NCBI GenBank assembly: GCA_002341165.1
Contig: DDNL01000065.1
Coordinates: 234 to 27,114 of the forward strand
DNA length: 26,881 bases
Direction: 5' to 3'
DNA from: Shewanellaceae bacterium UBA2521
GTDB lineage: Bacteria; Pseudomonadota; Gammaproteobacteria; Enterobacterales; Shewanellaceae
Each line of letters starts with the position of its first letter. The first letter of the stretch is position 1. The translations under genes and the position numbers were made by a program. Below the pieces are notes generated by a model. It saw only the letters and a program-made list of their open reading frames with translations, did not search any database and was not told the origin of the DNA. Shown piece by piece: positions 1 through 9,494 of the stretch.

Positions 1-1967
1 ATAGGTATCGCCAGTGACTCTGCGCGTTTACGCTTAGATCCTGCTCCCGGGCCCGCCACGACTGATGTTGTTTTTTTCGACACACTGCTGGCCGTTTTGG
101 CACCGAGTGCCCTCAATCGACTCTCCGCCTCTTCGCGACTCATCGCAACCAACTTACCGGTCACCACCCAAATTGTTCCGGCGAGTGGGCCGTCGCCCGC
201 GTCGAGGGTCACGTCAGGCCAGTTGATGCCGGCCGCCAACAATTCATCAAGAATGACCCTATTACGCTCATCCACTGCAAATGTGCGAATGTGCTGAGCA
301 ACCACCGGCCCGACATCGTCTACATCCTCCAGTGCTTCCACCGACGCTGCCAGCACGGCATCCAATGTCATGAAATGCTCCGATAAAGACCGAGCAGTCG
401 CCTCACCCACTTCGCGAATACCCAAAGCATAGATGAAGCGTGCTAAGCTAGGCTGATTCGACCGTGAAATGGACTTCAATAGTTTATCGGCTAATTTATC
501 ACCCATTCTTTCCAAAGAGAGTAACTGGGGATGCGTTAAGCGAAATAAATCCGCAGGCTCAAGTACGAGCTCTTTATCCACGAGCTGTTCTATAATTTTA
601 TCGCCCAAACCCTCAATATTCATAGCTTTACGTGATGCAAAGTGTTTAATCGCTTCTACTTTCTGAGCCTGACAAGTTAAGCCTGCTATACACCGCGTTA
701 TCGCTTCACCTTCTATGCGTTCTAAATCACCTTCGCAAACAGGACAGACTTCCGGGAACTGAATTTTTTTTGCATTGTCAGGACGCAACTCAACCAGCGT
801 ACGCACGACTTTAGGGATCACATCACCAGCACGATGTACCACGACTGTATCTCCAACTTTCAAACCTAAACGACCAATTTCGTCTGCGTTATGCAAGGTT
901 GCGTTCGATACAACAACGCCTCCCACTGAAACAGGTTTCAAGCGTGCTACAGGTGTAATGGCGCCTGTTCGACCTACTTGAAACTCCACATCTTCAAGCA
1001 GGGTTGTCGCTTCTTCTGCAGGAAATTTAAAAGCTGTGGCCCATCTTGGCGCTCGGGCAACAAAGCCAAGACGTACTTGGGCTTGAATATCATTGACTTT
1101 GATCACAACACCATCTATTTCATAATCCAATGATGCTCTGCGCTCTAAAATATCGTCATAGTAAGTTAATACCTCATCCAGCCTATGACTGACTTTCGTC
1201 TCGGGACTCACAGGAAATCCCCAACGCTTGAGCTGATTTAATTGTCCAAAATGCGAGGCTGGAAAAGGTTTTCTCTCTTGCTGCACTTCTCCTAAAGCAT
1301 AAGCAAAAAAATCCAACGGTCGTTTTGCTGTGACTTTTGAATCGAGTTGGCGCAAGCTCCCTGCTGCCGCATTACGCGGATTAGCAAATATCTTATATCC
1401 CTGCTTCTCAGCTCTCTCATTCAACTGATGAAAACCAGCTTTTGGCATAAACACTTCACCTCGAACCTCTAAAAACTCAGGTACTTCTTTTTCATTGAGT
1501 TTAAGAGGAATAGAAGGAATCGTTTTAATATTCTCAGTGATGTTTTCACCCGTTGTGCCATCACCTCGCGTTGCCGCAATTTTCAAAATTCCCAAATGGT
1601 AAATCAGACTCACAGCTATGCCATCAATTTTAGGCTCACAACAATACTGTACATCACCCACTTGTTCAGAGATTCTTTTATTGAATGCACCAAACTCTTG
1701 ATCGGTAAACACATTATCTAAACTGAGCATGGGTTTAATATGCTTAACTTGTTCAAATTGAGTCAAGGCCACACCACCTACACGCTTCGTAGGTGAATAA
1801 TCAAGCCTATACTTTGGTTGCTGATCTTCTAAATCAAGTAATTCACGAAAAAGGCTATCATACTGCGCATCGGAGACAAGTGGTTGATCTAGGTTATAAT
1901 AATGGTGATTATGTTTTTCGAGCTCATCAATAAGCTTTTTCATCCGTTCTTTTATTTCTTTCGACAT
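1..1967 (-). CDS. ligA: NAD-dependent DNA ligase LigA, 3' end outside the window
   Basis: NAD+-dependent ligase that seals nicks in replication and repair. I translated it from the reverse strand: it begins MSKEIKERMKKLIDELEKHN and stays open to the window edge, giving 655 codons against about 671 in E. coli, so only the last residues are missing. Visible in order are the Ia/adenylation domain with the active-site lysine in CEPKIDG (family usual CELKLDG), the OB fold, a four-cysteine zinc finger (CPVC...C...C), helix-hairpin-helix repeats and a BRCT domain (GTIWVVTGKL...SVSKKT...VAGPGAGSK). No good Shine-Dalgarno sequence precedes the ATG, which is only 16 bases beyond the T-tract of a terminator. 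It is last in the smc-zipA-ligA run. The first 420 bases (BRCT and last HhH) are clearly GC-richer than the rest. The identification is secure. Confidence 0.97.
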   Translation of the reverse strand, partial: MSKEIKERMKKLIDELEKHNHHYYNLDQPLVSDAQYDSLFRELLDLEDQQPKYRLDYSPTKRVGGVALTQFEQVKHIKPMLSLDNVFTDQEFGAFNKRISEQVGDVQYCCEPKIDGIAVSLIYHLGILKIAATRGDGTTGENITENIKTIPSIPLKLNEKEVPEFLEVRGEVFMPKAGFHQLNERAEKQGYKIFANPRNAAAGSLRQLDSKVTAKRPLDFFAYALGEVQQERKPFPASHFGQLNQLKRWGFPVSPETKVSHRLDEVLTYYDDILERRASLDYEIDGVVIKVNDIQAQVRLGFVARAPRWATAFKFPAEEATTLLEDVEFQVGRTGAITPVARLKPVSVGGVVVSNATLHNADEIGRLGLKVGDTVVVHRAGDVIPKVVRTLVELRPDNAKKIQFPEVCPVCEGDLERIEGEAITRCIAGLTCQAQKVEAIKHFASRKAMNIEGLGDKIIEQLVDKELVLEPADLFRLTHPQLLSLERMGDKLADKLLKSISRSNQPSLARFIYALGIREVGEATARSLSEHFMTLDAVLAASVEALEDVDDVGPVVAQHIRTFAVDERNRVILDELLAAGINWPDVTLDAGDGPLAGTIWVVTGKLVAMSREEAESRLRALGAKTASSVSKKTTSVVAGPGAGSKRKRAESLAIP

Positions 1968-1983
1968 AAAGGTAAAAATCCAC

Positions 1984-2006
1984 AAAAAAGACCGCATAAT
2001 GCGGTC
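1984..2006 (-). terminator. Intrinsic terminator between zipA and ligA
   Basis: A perfect 7-bp stem (1990-1996 pairing with 2000-2006, GACCGCA/TGCGGTC) with a 3-base loop is followed on the minus strand by six T residues (1984-1989). This has the form of a Rho-independent terminator. It lies after the zipA stop and directly before the ligA start, so it should limit ligA transcription from upstream promoters. Confidence 0.75.
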
Positions 2007-2027
2007 ATTATCATTTAATTTGATCTG

Positions 2028-2888
2028 TTATACCATGATATCAGCATCAACTTGCGTAAGTACTTTAATACGCTGCAAATATTCTTTTTTCTGCTGTGAT
2101 GTCCAAGGTTGATGTTGTTCATCTAAGAGCTGAGCATTGAGATCATCAGCCAACTGTGACGCTGTATTGAGCATCAACGAAAACTTCATCAAAGCTTGTT
2201 CGCAAGGTAACTTCATAAAGAAGCTCACACCATAGAGCTTCTGCTCAGAGAGCTTATCCATAGCGAAAAATCCAGGAGCTGCCATATTGGCAACCGAAAA
2301 CATAACATGACCTGCGCCTGATGGCGAAAGATGACGATGAAAAATCCCCATATCACCATACTTTAAGCCTAAGTCAAGTAAGCTTGCTAACAGTTCGGAG
2401 CCTAATAGCATTTTTTTCGCTGGAGCTTTGACATGTAACACCAAAATGTCAGATACTTCTTTGATCTGTATCGGTGAACTTAATCCATCGTCTTCTACTT
2501 TTTCTGCTTCCTGAGCAGCATTTTTGTCCAGTGCTGTTTGGGTATCAAACGATGGTGTATCATCCATGTTCAAAGGTGCATAAGGCTCACACTCAAACAA
2601 GTCAATCTCCGGCTCAGTCTTGGGCTCTATGAGTGTAGATTGTTCAGCCTGTATATCCTTGATGGCTACATCATCCATCACATCGTCCACCACAGTATCT
2701 TCAGGTTTGGATGTCTGCGCAGCATCCACAGCAGCCGTCTTCATTTTCACTTGTGTTTTTTTGCGATAACTATAGCTCTGGCCTATTTTAGGTTTTTTGT
2801 GTCGTCTTAGAGACCAAAAACCATGTGCTAAAACACCGCCAATGGCAAGAGAGCCTAGTAACAACAGAGCAAATTGTAAATCATTCAT
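2028..2888 (-). CDS. zipA: Cell division protein ZipA
   Basis: ZipA anchors FtsZ to the inner membrane and stabilises the Z ring at the division site. The 286-residue product starts with a single N-terminal membrane segment (about residues 4-24, LQFALLLLGSLAIGGVLAH), then a basic stretch (RRHKKPK). An acidic, proline-containing flexible linker runs to about residue 145, and a C-terminal FtsZ-binding domain of about 140 residues follows, with the hydrophobic strand DILVLHVKAP and the motif FHRHLS. Length and plan fit the family; the linker is variable, as is usual. It lies 44 bases after smc on the same strand and upstream of ligA, a common gammaproteobacterial order. Confidence 0.93.
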   Translation of the reverse strand: MNDLQFALLLLGSLAIGGVLAHGFWSLRRHKKPKIGQSYSYRKKTQVKMKTAAVDAAQTSKPEDTVVDDVMDDVAIKDIQAEQSTLIEPKTEPEIDLFECEPYAPLNMDDTPSFDTQTALDKNAAQEAEKVEDDGLSSPIQIKEVSDILVLHVKAPAKKMLLGSELLASLLDLGLKYGDMGIFHRHLSPSGAGHVMFSVANMAAPGFFAMDKLSEQKLYGVSFFMKLPCEQALMKFSLMLNTASQLADDLNAQLLDEQHQPWTSQQKKEYLQRIKVLTQVDADIMV

Positions 2889-2932
2889 ATGAGCTCATTT
2901 TCCTTCTTACAAAATCATATCTTTAATTATGG

Positions 2933-5900
2933 CTAAACAGCTTCAATATAGTCTAAAGCCTGCTTCATATTCACATGCACAATGCGCGACACACCCGACT
3001 CTTGCATCGTCACACCCATTAAATGCTGTGCTAAGGTCATCGTAACTTTATTATGACTGATAAACATAAACTGTACTTTATTTGATAAAGTTTTAATCAA
3101 AGTGCAAAACCTTTGTATATTTCGATCATCTAAAGGAGCATCCACTTCATCCAGTAGGCAAAAAGGTGCTGGATTTAAATCAAAAATACTAAAAACCAAT
3201 GATAAAGCGGTTAAAGCTTTTTCTCCACCTGAAAGTAATCCTATTGAGCTATTTTTTTTGCCCGGTGGTTGCGCTTTAATCAAAACACCCGTTTTTTGCC
3301 AATCTTTATCTGTCATATCTAAAGAAGCATGTCCACCTTCAAAAACACTTGCAAACAATTGACCAAATCTAATATTGACTTGTTCAAATGTCTTTTTAAA
3401 CTTCTGTTTTGATTCTTTATCTATAAGAGCAATAGCTTTTGCGAGTCCTTGTAACGCTTTTTCTAAATCTTGAGATTGTGACGTTAAATACCCATGACGT
3501 TGTTGCGCCGCTTCATATTGTTCAATAGCAGCTAAATTAACAGCTCCTAAGCTTTTGATTTTCTCTTGAGATTGTAAAACATTTTGTTTTAATTGCTCTA
3601 TGGAGTGTTCAGTTAAATCTGCTTTATCTAGTTTAAGATAGGCTTTCTCCTCATGGAGTTTGCTCATTTGCTCTAAAGCAGAGCCTTCAGCTTGAGCATA
3701 AGCAACCTGCATAGTCGTCAACTTATTGTTGAGTTGATGCAATGCCTTATTTAAGTCTTGCTTTTCTTTCACAATAAGCTGAGTCGTCTGTTTCATCTTT
3801 TCCATAACGGAACAAAGATAAGCACGCTGCGCTTCTTGCTCTTGTGCATGATGCTCTGCGCTCTTGAGTTGTTCAAGCTGCTGAGGCAAGACGATATCGA
3901 GCCTTTTTATTTCTTGAGCTTGCGCTTCGAAATATGCCAGCTTCTTTTTACGATTCACTTCACTTTCCGCGACATGCTTTTGCTGCCAATAGCATTGTGC
4001 AGTTAAAGTTGTAGTCTGCTGCTGGATTGCCTGCCATTGTGCCGTAATCTCTTGCAATGTTTTATCACGCGATACTCCCTCTTTTTCCCATGCGCGCTGT
4101 TCTTGCTCAAGCTCCTGATGCGATGCCTTGATGTCTTGGTAGCACTTTTGCGCTGACTCAATCTGTTCTTGTAAAACTGTTTGTTCCTGCGCAATACATT
4201 CAAGTTGCTGCACAAGAAGCTGTCGTTCTTGCTCGATTTTTGTAAGTTGCGTCAATCGCGACGTTTCTTTTTCTTGTAGATTTTTGAGATCAATCTGTGC
4301 TTTTTGCACACTTGCTTGCTGTTTTAACAGCGCTACTTGCTTCATATCGAGTTCACGCTGTTCTTTTTTTATTTTTATAGCTAATTCATGAATTATATGT
4401 TCGCAAGCTTTTAACGCTTGATTGACCCCAGCTAACTGCTCAACTAATTGAGCCTGTTCTTTCTTATAAGATAAAACGCCTTGCTCTTTTGCAGTAAAGT
4501 TCAGTTTAAAAGTATCTCCCTCTAGTGTTCCATCTGGGTAAGCATAAAGCGTATCCGCTTGATAGTTCTCAGGCGGCTCGGTAATAAAACATACGCGCGC
4601 CAGCCAAGGTGATAAGTTCACTTCTGAGGTCACAACACCCCATTGTTGCGGTTGAGACAAACGCACAAAACCTGTCTCATGCACAGGATCATGCACCACA
4701 GGTTGTAGCAGCACAGTTTCCAATAAATTTTCGATCACATGACACCACTTAGCATCATAGGTAAGACACTGAAACACAGAAAGATTATGTTGCGGCTGAT
4801 GATGCGCTAACCATTGCTCTACAGATTTTAAAGAGCCTTCTAACAAGGCTTTATCTGTTAATAACTGATGTTTTGTTTGATGTTGCCGCTGCTTTTGGGT
4901 GTTCAAGTCATAAAGTAAGCTTTTCTGCTGTTCTATACATGATTGGATCTGTTTTTTATCTTGTTGTACCTGAGCAAGGTGATGCATACCTTGCTCAAGC
5001 TGAGGTTGAAGCGAAACACGATGTTGAGCTTGACCTTGATCAAGCTGCTGTACTTGTTCTGTGTGCTGTTGTCGTTTAATCTCTAAGGTGACCTGTTGTT
5101 GCTCAACCTGATTTAGTTTTTTCTGCGCTGCATACTCTTTCGCTATCAAGTTCTGACTTTTCAAAACTAAACTTTGACGCCGCGCTTCATAATGCTGCAC
5201 TTGCTTTTGCGCTGCTTGTTTACGTTGCTCATATTGAGTCAGTCCTTGTTCAGCTTCATGTAACTGATCTCGACTGGCTCTCAGATCAGACTCAAGGCAT
5301 TGCTGCTGCTTTGCCATCTCTGCTTGTTCTCGACGCAGTACTTCTTTTTGCTCCAATGCTTGCTCATATCGCGCCGTTTCTTGTTTGTATTGTTGCGTAA
5401 GTGTGGCTATCTCTTGCTGTGCTTGTAATAAGGCATCTATGGTGTCTTGTTCTTGATGACGGTAATCTTGCTGCTTTTGATCATGCGCATAACTTTGTTG
5501 ATCTTTTTCTGCAAGTTGTGCAGTTAAGTGATGCTGCTCTGTTTCAAGACGATGCCGCTCGGCTTCTAGATGACGCAACTGCTGCGTATACATATGCCAT
5601 TGATAGCTATGCAAACTATCTTCTGCATCACAGAGTTGTTGCTGATACGTTTGAAATTGTTGTGCTGCTTGCGCTTGTTCTGATAAGGAAGCCATCTGCT
5701 GATTGAGCTCGGTATTTAAGTCTTGAATACGCGTTAGATTATCAGCTGTGGTTTTCATTTTCTGTTCGGCTTCTCTGCGACGCTCTTTATACTGCGAAAC
5801 TCCAGCCGCTTCTTCCAACAAAATACGCAAATCCATAGGTTTAGCTTCAATCAGCCTTGAAATCATACCTTGCTCAATAATGGCATAACTGCGAGCACTT

Positions 5901-6307
5901 AAACCCGTACCGAGAAAAACTTCCGTAATGTCTCGACGACGACAAGTTTTGCCGTTTAAAGCATAATGTGATTGGCCATCACGATGCACAACACGTTTAA
6001 TCGATATTTCGCTATAACCTTGATAAGGAGAATGCTGCAAGGGTTGATCTTGTTCAAACATCAACTCTACGCTAGCACGTCCAGAAGGACGACGCTTTGC
6101 CGAGCCACTGAAGATTACATCCGTCATTGCATCACCGCGTAAATGACGTACAGAGCTTTCTCCTAAAACCCAGCGGATGGCATCGATTACATTCGATTTT
6201 CCACAACCATTGGGGCCTACAATCGCCGTGATCTGCTCATTCAACTCTATTTTTGTCGGCTCTACAAAAGATTTAAATCCAGCTATTTTTATATACTTTA
6301 AGCGCAT
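2933..6307 (-). CDS. smc: Chromosome segregation ATPase SMC
   Basis: SMC forms the condensin-like dimer that compacts and segregates the chromosome with ScpA and ScpB (not in the window). The 1124-residue product starts MRLKYIKIAGFKSF, the family's typical N-terminus. I chose this ATG over a GTG nine codons upstream (6334), which would add an atypical extension. Walker A GPNGCGKSN is at about residues 31-39. Two long glutamine-rich coiled coils flank a hinge region around 4.4-4.8 kb. The C-terminal head carries the signature LLSGGEKALTALS and Walker B PFCLLDEVDAPLDD. It follows the symporter gene by 52 bases and precedes zipA by 44. The glutamine content of the coiled coils is notable, but motifs and length are normal. 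Confidence 0.96.
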   Translation of the reverse strand: MRLKYIKIAGFKSFVEPTKIELNEQITAIVGPNGCGKSNVIDAIRWVLGESSVRHLRGDAMTDVIFSGSAKRRPSGRASVELMFEQDQPLQHSPYQGYSEISIKRVVHRDGQSHYALNGKTCRRRDITEVFLGTGLSARSYAIIEQGMISRLIEAKPMDLRILLEEAAGVSQYKERRREAEQKMKTTADNLTRIQDLNTELNQQMASLSEQAQAAQQFQTYQQQLCDAEDSLHSYQWHMYTQQLRHLEAERHRLETEQHHLTAQLAEKDQQSYAHDQKQQDYRHQEQDTIDALLQAQQEIATLTQQYKQETARYEQALEQKEVLRREQAEMAKQQQCLESDLRASRDQLHEAEQGLTQYEQRKQAAQKQVQHYEARRQSLVLKSQNLIAKEYAAQKKLNQVEQQQVTLEIKRQQHTEQVQQLDQGQAQHRVSLQPQLEQGMHHLAQVQQDKKQIQSCIEQQKSLLYDLNTQKQRQHQTKHQLLTDKALLEGSLKSVEQWLAHHQPQHNLSVFQCLTYDAKWCHVIENLLETVLLQPVVHDPVHETGFVRLSQPQQWGVVTSEVNLSPWLARVCFITEPPENYQADTLYAYPDGTLEGDTFKLNFTAKEQGVLSYKKEQAQLVEQLAGVNQALKACEHIIHELAIKIKKEQRELDMKQVALLKQQASVQKAQIDLKNLQEKETSRLTQLTKIEQERQLLVQQLECIAQEQTVLQEQIESAQKCYQDIKASHQELEQEQRAWEKEGVSRDKTLQEITAQWQAIQQQTTTLTAQCYWQQKHVAESEVNRKKKLAYFEAQAQEIKRLDIVLPQQLEQLKSAEHHAQEQEAQRAYLCSVMEKMKQTTQLIVKEKQDLNKALHQLNNKLTTMQVAYAQAEGSALEQMSKLHEEKAYLKLDKADLTEHSIEQLKQNVLQSQEKIKSLGAVNLAAIEQYEAAQQRHGYLTSQSQDLEKALQGLAKAIALIDKESKQKFKKTFEQVNIRFGQLFASVFEGGHASLDMTDKDWQKTGVLIKAQPPGKKNSSIGLLSGGEKALTALSLVFSIFDLNPAPFCLLDEVDAPLDDRNIQRFCTLIKTLSNKVQFMFISHNKVTMTLAQHLMGVTMQESGVSRIVHVNMKQALDYIEAV

Positions 6308-6359
6308 AATCCGCTTTGACCTTAGCTTTGACACACATCAAAAACAATCATTGTACCTT

Positions 6360-8042
6360 TTAACGGTGATGGCGCCAATATTTATCCGTAGCAGCTTTCA
6401 CCTCACGGTGCAAAGCACAGATTGCAAATAAATTGGGTAAAGCCATACACACAGCAGCTATTGCAGCAATATTCCAGACCATCACTGTATCTAAAGTAGA
6501 AGCCAACCAAAAACTCAAAACATAAACACAACGAAAAGGTAATACAGCTTGTACACCAAGCAAATAGACAACAGCTCTGTCACCGTAATAAGACCATGAA
6601 ATACTCGTTGAAAATGCAAACAATAATAAACCAAGTGTAACGATATATTGTCCCCACTGGCCTAGATAGCCTTGCTGAAAAGCAAGACTTGTTAAAAGCG
6701 TAGAGTGGATCAAAGAACGCCCCGAAACCTCGACTTGAGAAGAGGTTAACGCACCTTCTACAACCTTTAGGGTACCTGAAAAAGGTTGGTCGTTAAGAGA
6801 AAAAAATACATCCTCTGCAATAGAGCGAGCCGCCAATAAACTGTAACCTAAAGTCATGGATCTGCCTGCTTGTACTTCAATAGTTCCCGTATATGCAGTA
6901 ACTGATGTTTTATCTTGAGATAAAAAATAAAATAACTCATGTTTTTTTTGTGCTGTACTTTCCCAGTCATCACCTTGAATAAAGACCATGTCTGTATGCT
7001 GAAATGTATTGGCATGCTTTTCATGCCACACACCAGAACATAAAATAGTTAAGCCTGTTAAAGTACAAATCACCAATGTATCAATAAAAGGTTCTAGTAA
7101 AGAAACCATACCTTCTTCGACAGGATGACGTATCTCGGCACTGGCGTGCACAATAGGAGCTGAGCCCATGCCTGCTTCATTAGAGAACAAACCTCGATTG
7201 ATACCGCGATTAAATGCATAAGCGAAACTCGCTCCCAAAAAACCACCTGTTGCGGCCGTACCTGTAAAGGCATCGTGCCAGACTTGTTGCAAAGAAGGGC
7301 CAAGCTGATCAAAATTATAAATAATGACGGATAAGGCACCTATAACATATACACCTGACATCATAGGTGTTAAAAAAGAAGTAACCAAAGCAATACGGCG
7401 AATACCACCCAAAATAACCATAGCCAGTAAAGAAGCAAGCAAAAGACCTGTAATCGTAGGAGAAAGAGAAAAGCTTTGCTCTAAGCTCATTGCAATATTG
7501 TTACTTTGCGGCATACTACCTATACCAAAAGAGCACATCAGGGTTGCTAGAGAAAATAAGCATGCGAGCCACTTCATATTTAAAGCTTTATCCATGTAGT
7601 ACATAGGACCACCTGATAACGTCCCATCGGATGCGCGCTCTCTGTACTGGCAAGACAAAGTGACTTCCACAAACTTAATCGTCATACCTAAAAAAGCAGT
7701 GACCCACATCCAAAATAAGGCCGCAGGTCCACCTAAATAAATAGCGAACGCAACACCTCCTATGTTACCCGTTCCTATAGTTCCAGAAAGCGCTGTCGCT
7801 AAAGCTTGAAATGGACTTATATCGCCTATTGCATCTTTATCTTTCTCTGTTGAAGTACCTGTCAATATCAAACAACTGCGATAAAAAAAACGTATTTGCG
7901 GTAAGCCTAAGTAGAAAGAAAAAAACAGTCCAACGCCCAATAGAATGAAAGGAAAGTAAACCGAAGATCCCAAGTAAGCATCTAAAGTCAATAAAGCTTG
8001 GTTAATAAGATAAGTCCAATTTTCTTGTTCACTTCCATCCAT
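6360..8042 (-). CDS. Alanine/sodium symporter family (AGCS) transporter with a periplasmic-type insertion
   Basis: Inner-membrane sodium- or proton-coupled uptake of alanine or glycine by family knowledge; the actual substrate is not known. Family signatures are clear: ALSGTIGTGNIGGVAFAI, GPAALFWMWVTAFLGM, SGGPMYYM, the NEAGMGSAPIVHA motif and LLFAFSTSISWSYYGDRAV near the end. The protein is 560 residues, whereas many family members have about 450-500. The extra length is mostly one block of about 108 residues between the segment ending LCSGVW and the helix starting TLLTSLAF. AAGGA lies seven bases before the ATG and supports the start. It sits between radA and smc with gaps of 32 and 52 bases, so it is probably cotranscribed; no functional link with those genes is obvious. 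Confidence 0.92.
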   Translation of the reverse strand: MDGSEQENWTYLINQALLTLDAYLGSSVYFPFILLGVGLFFSFYLGLPQIRFFYRSCLILTGTSTEKDKDAIGDISPFQALATALSGTIGTGNIGGVAFAIYLGGPAALFWMWVTAFLGMTIKFVEVTLSCQYRERASDGTLSGGPMYYMDKALNMKWLACLFSLATLMCSFGIGSMPQSNNIAMSLEQSFSLSPTITGLLLASLLAMVILGGIRRIALVTSFLTPMMSGVYVIGALSVIIYNFDQLGPSLQQVWHDAFTGTAATGGFLGASFAYAFNRGINRGLFSNEAGMGSAPIVHASAEIRHPVEEGMVSLLEPFIDTLVICTLTGLTILCSGVWHEKHANTFQHTDMVFIQGDDWESTAQKKHELFYFLSQDKTSVTAYTGTIEVQAGRSMTLGYSLLAARSIAEDVFFSLNDQPFSGTLKVVEGALTSSQVEVSGRSLIHSTLLTSLAFQQGYLGQWGQYIVTLGLLLFAFSTSISWSYYGDRAVVYLLGVQAVLPFRCVYVLSFWLASTLDTVMVWNIAAIAAVCMALPNLFAICALHREVKAATDKYWRHHR

Positions 8043-8074
8043 GTCTGATCCTTAAACTGTTTTGATAACCTAAA

Positions 8075-9448
8075 TTAGGTGATAAGCTCTAACGCTTCTG
8101 ATAAGTGCGAAACAGAAATGACTTCCATGCCTTCTAAATCTTTTTTAGGTCGATTACTTTTTGGAATAATTGCCCTTCTAAAACCATGCTTTTGAGCATC
8201 AAACAAACGATCTTGTCCGTGTGGGACAGGACGTACTTCACCTGACAAACCTACCTCACCAAAAACCAATGTATCACGAGGTATAACGCTATTTTTAAAA
8301 CTTGAAACAATAGCAAACAAAAGTGCTAAATCTGATCCTGCTTCATTGACTTTAACGCCACCTACAACATTTACAAAGACATCTTGATCAGCAACCATCA
8401 ATCCGCCATGACGATGTAAAACTGCCAATAATAAATTCAATCTATTTTGATCAAGCCCTACTGCAACACGGCGCGGATTAGGTGCCATGCTTTGATCAAC
8501 CAATGCTTGAATTTCCACCAGCAAGGATCGCGTACCTTCCCACACAGGCATCACAACAGAGCCTGAAGCTCTCGCCCCATCATGAGATAAAAATATAGCA
8601 GAAGGATTACCTACTTCTTTCAAGCCCACTTCTGTCATGGCAAATACGCCTAGTTCATTGATCGCACCAAATCGATTTTTATGACTGCGCAAAATACGAA
8701 AGCGACCATCTTGATCTCCTTCAAGTAACAAAGAGCAATCAATACAATGTTCAAGCACCTTGGGTCCGGCTAAAGCGCCTTCTTTGGTAACATGGCCTAC
8801 CATTAATACGGCGATCTGATGTTGTTTGGCAAAACGTGTTAAGCATGCAGCAGACTCTCTTACCTGTGCAACACTACCAGGAGCGGATTGAATGTCGGCT
8901 AAATGCATGACTTGAATCGAGTCAATCACCAATAAATCAGGTTTATTTTGTAAAGCCAACTCACAAATGCGCTCAACATGAGTTTCAGACAAAACCTGTA
9001 ACTTTTCGGTGGGTAATCCTAAACGCTTTGCACGCATAGCAACTTGCTGTAAAGATTCTTCGCCTGTAACGTATAAAGTATTTTGGTTCATTGACCAATG
9101 GCACATCATTTGTAATAACAATGTTGATTTACCAGCTCCGGGCTGACCACCAATTAAAATGGCAGAACCAGGTACAATACCCCCACCTAAAACACGATCA
9201 AACTCAGCGAATAAACTCGAAATACGTGTAGCTTCCGTTAAATTAATTTGATCAAGAGTCTGTATTTGAGATGCAGTTGCTCCTGCATAACCCGATAAAC
9301 GATTTGAAGATGCATGAGCTTGAGGTAAACGCATTTCATGAATCGTATTCCATTGACCACATGCATTACACTGCCCTTGCCAACGTGGAAAATCCGCACC
9401 ACAGTCGGAACAAACATAAGCTGTTTTTTGTTTTGCTTTCGATACCAT
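8075..9448 (-). CDS. radA: DNA repair protein RadA
   Basis: RadA (Sms) is a RecA-like ATPase that promotes branch migration in recombinational repair. The 457-residue product has the N-terminal four-cysteine zinc finger (Cys13, 16, 27, 30: CSDC...CNAC), Walker A GGQPGAGKST at about residues 100-109 and the RadA-specific KNRFG motif in RSHKNRFGAINE. A C-terminal Lon-protease-like domain lacks proteolytic function in this family. Length is standard. It lies 46 bases downstream of the Lon-like protease gene on the same strand. No clear Shine-Dalgarno sequence is visible before the ATG. Confidence 0.96.
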   Translation of the reverse strand: MVSKAKQKTAYVCSDCGADFPRWQGQCNACGQWNTIHEMRLPQAHASSNRLSGYAGATASQIQTLDQINLTEATRISSLFAEFDRVLGGGIVPGSAILIGGQPGAGKSTLLLQMMCHWSMNQNTLYVTGEESLQQVAMRAKRLGLPTEKLQVLSETHVERICELALQNKPDLLVIDSIQVMHLADIQSAPGSVAQVRESAACLTRFAKQHQIAVLMVGHVTKEGALAGPKVLEHCIDCSLLLEGDQDGRFRILRSHKNRFGAINELGVFAMTEVGLKEVGNPSAIFLSHDGARASGSVVMPVWEGTRSLLVEIQALVDQSMAPNPRRVAVGLDQNRLNLLLAVLHRHGGLMVADQDVFVNVVGGVKVNEAGSDLALLFAIVSSFKNSVIPRDTLVFGEVGLSGEVRPVPHGQDRLFDAQKHGFRRAIIPKSNRPKKDLEGMEVISVSHLSEALELIT

Positions 9449-9494
9449 AATAATTTTAAATCTCTTTTTATGTAAGACAGATCATAAAGGTAGG

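Noticed and set aside
2933..6307. Plus-strand ORFs of 60-100 residues antisense to smc
   Set aside because: They mirror the glutamine-rich coiled-coil codons of smc and show no domain or ribosome site.
6308..6334. GTG start giving SMC nine extra N-terminal residues
   Set aside because: The family begins at MRL(K)xIKxAGFKSF, and the extension MSKLRSKRI has no support.
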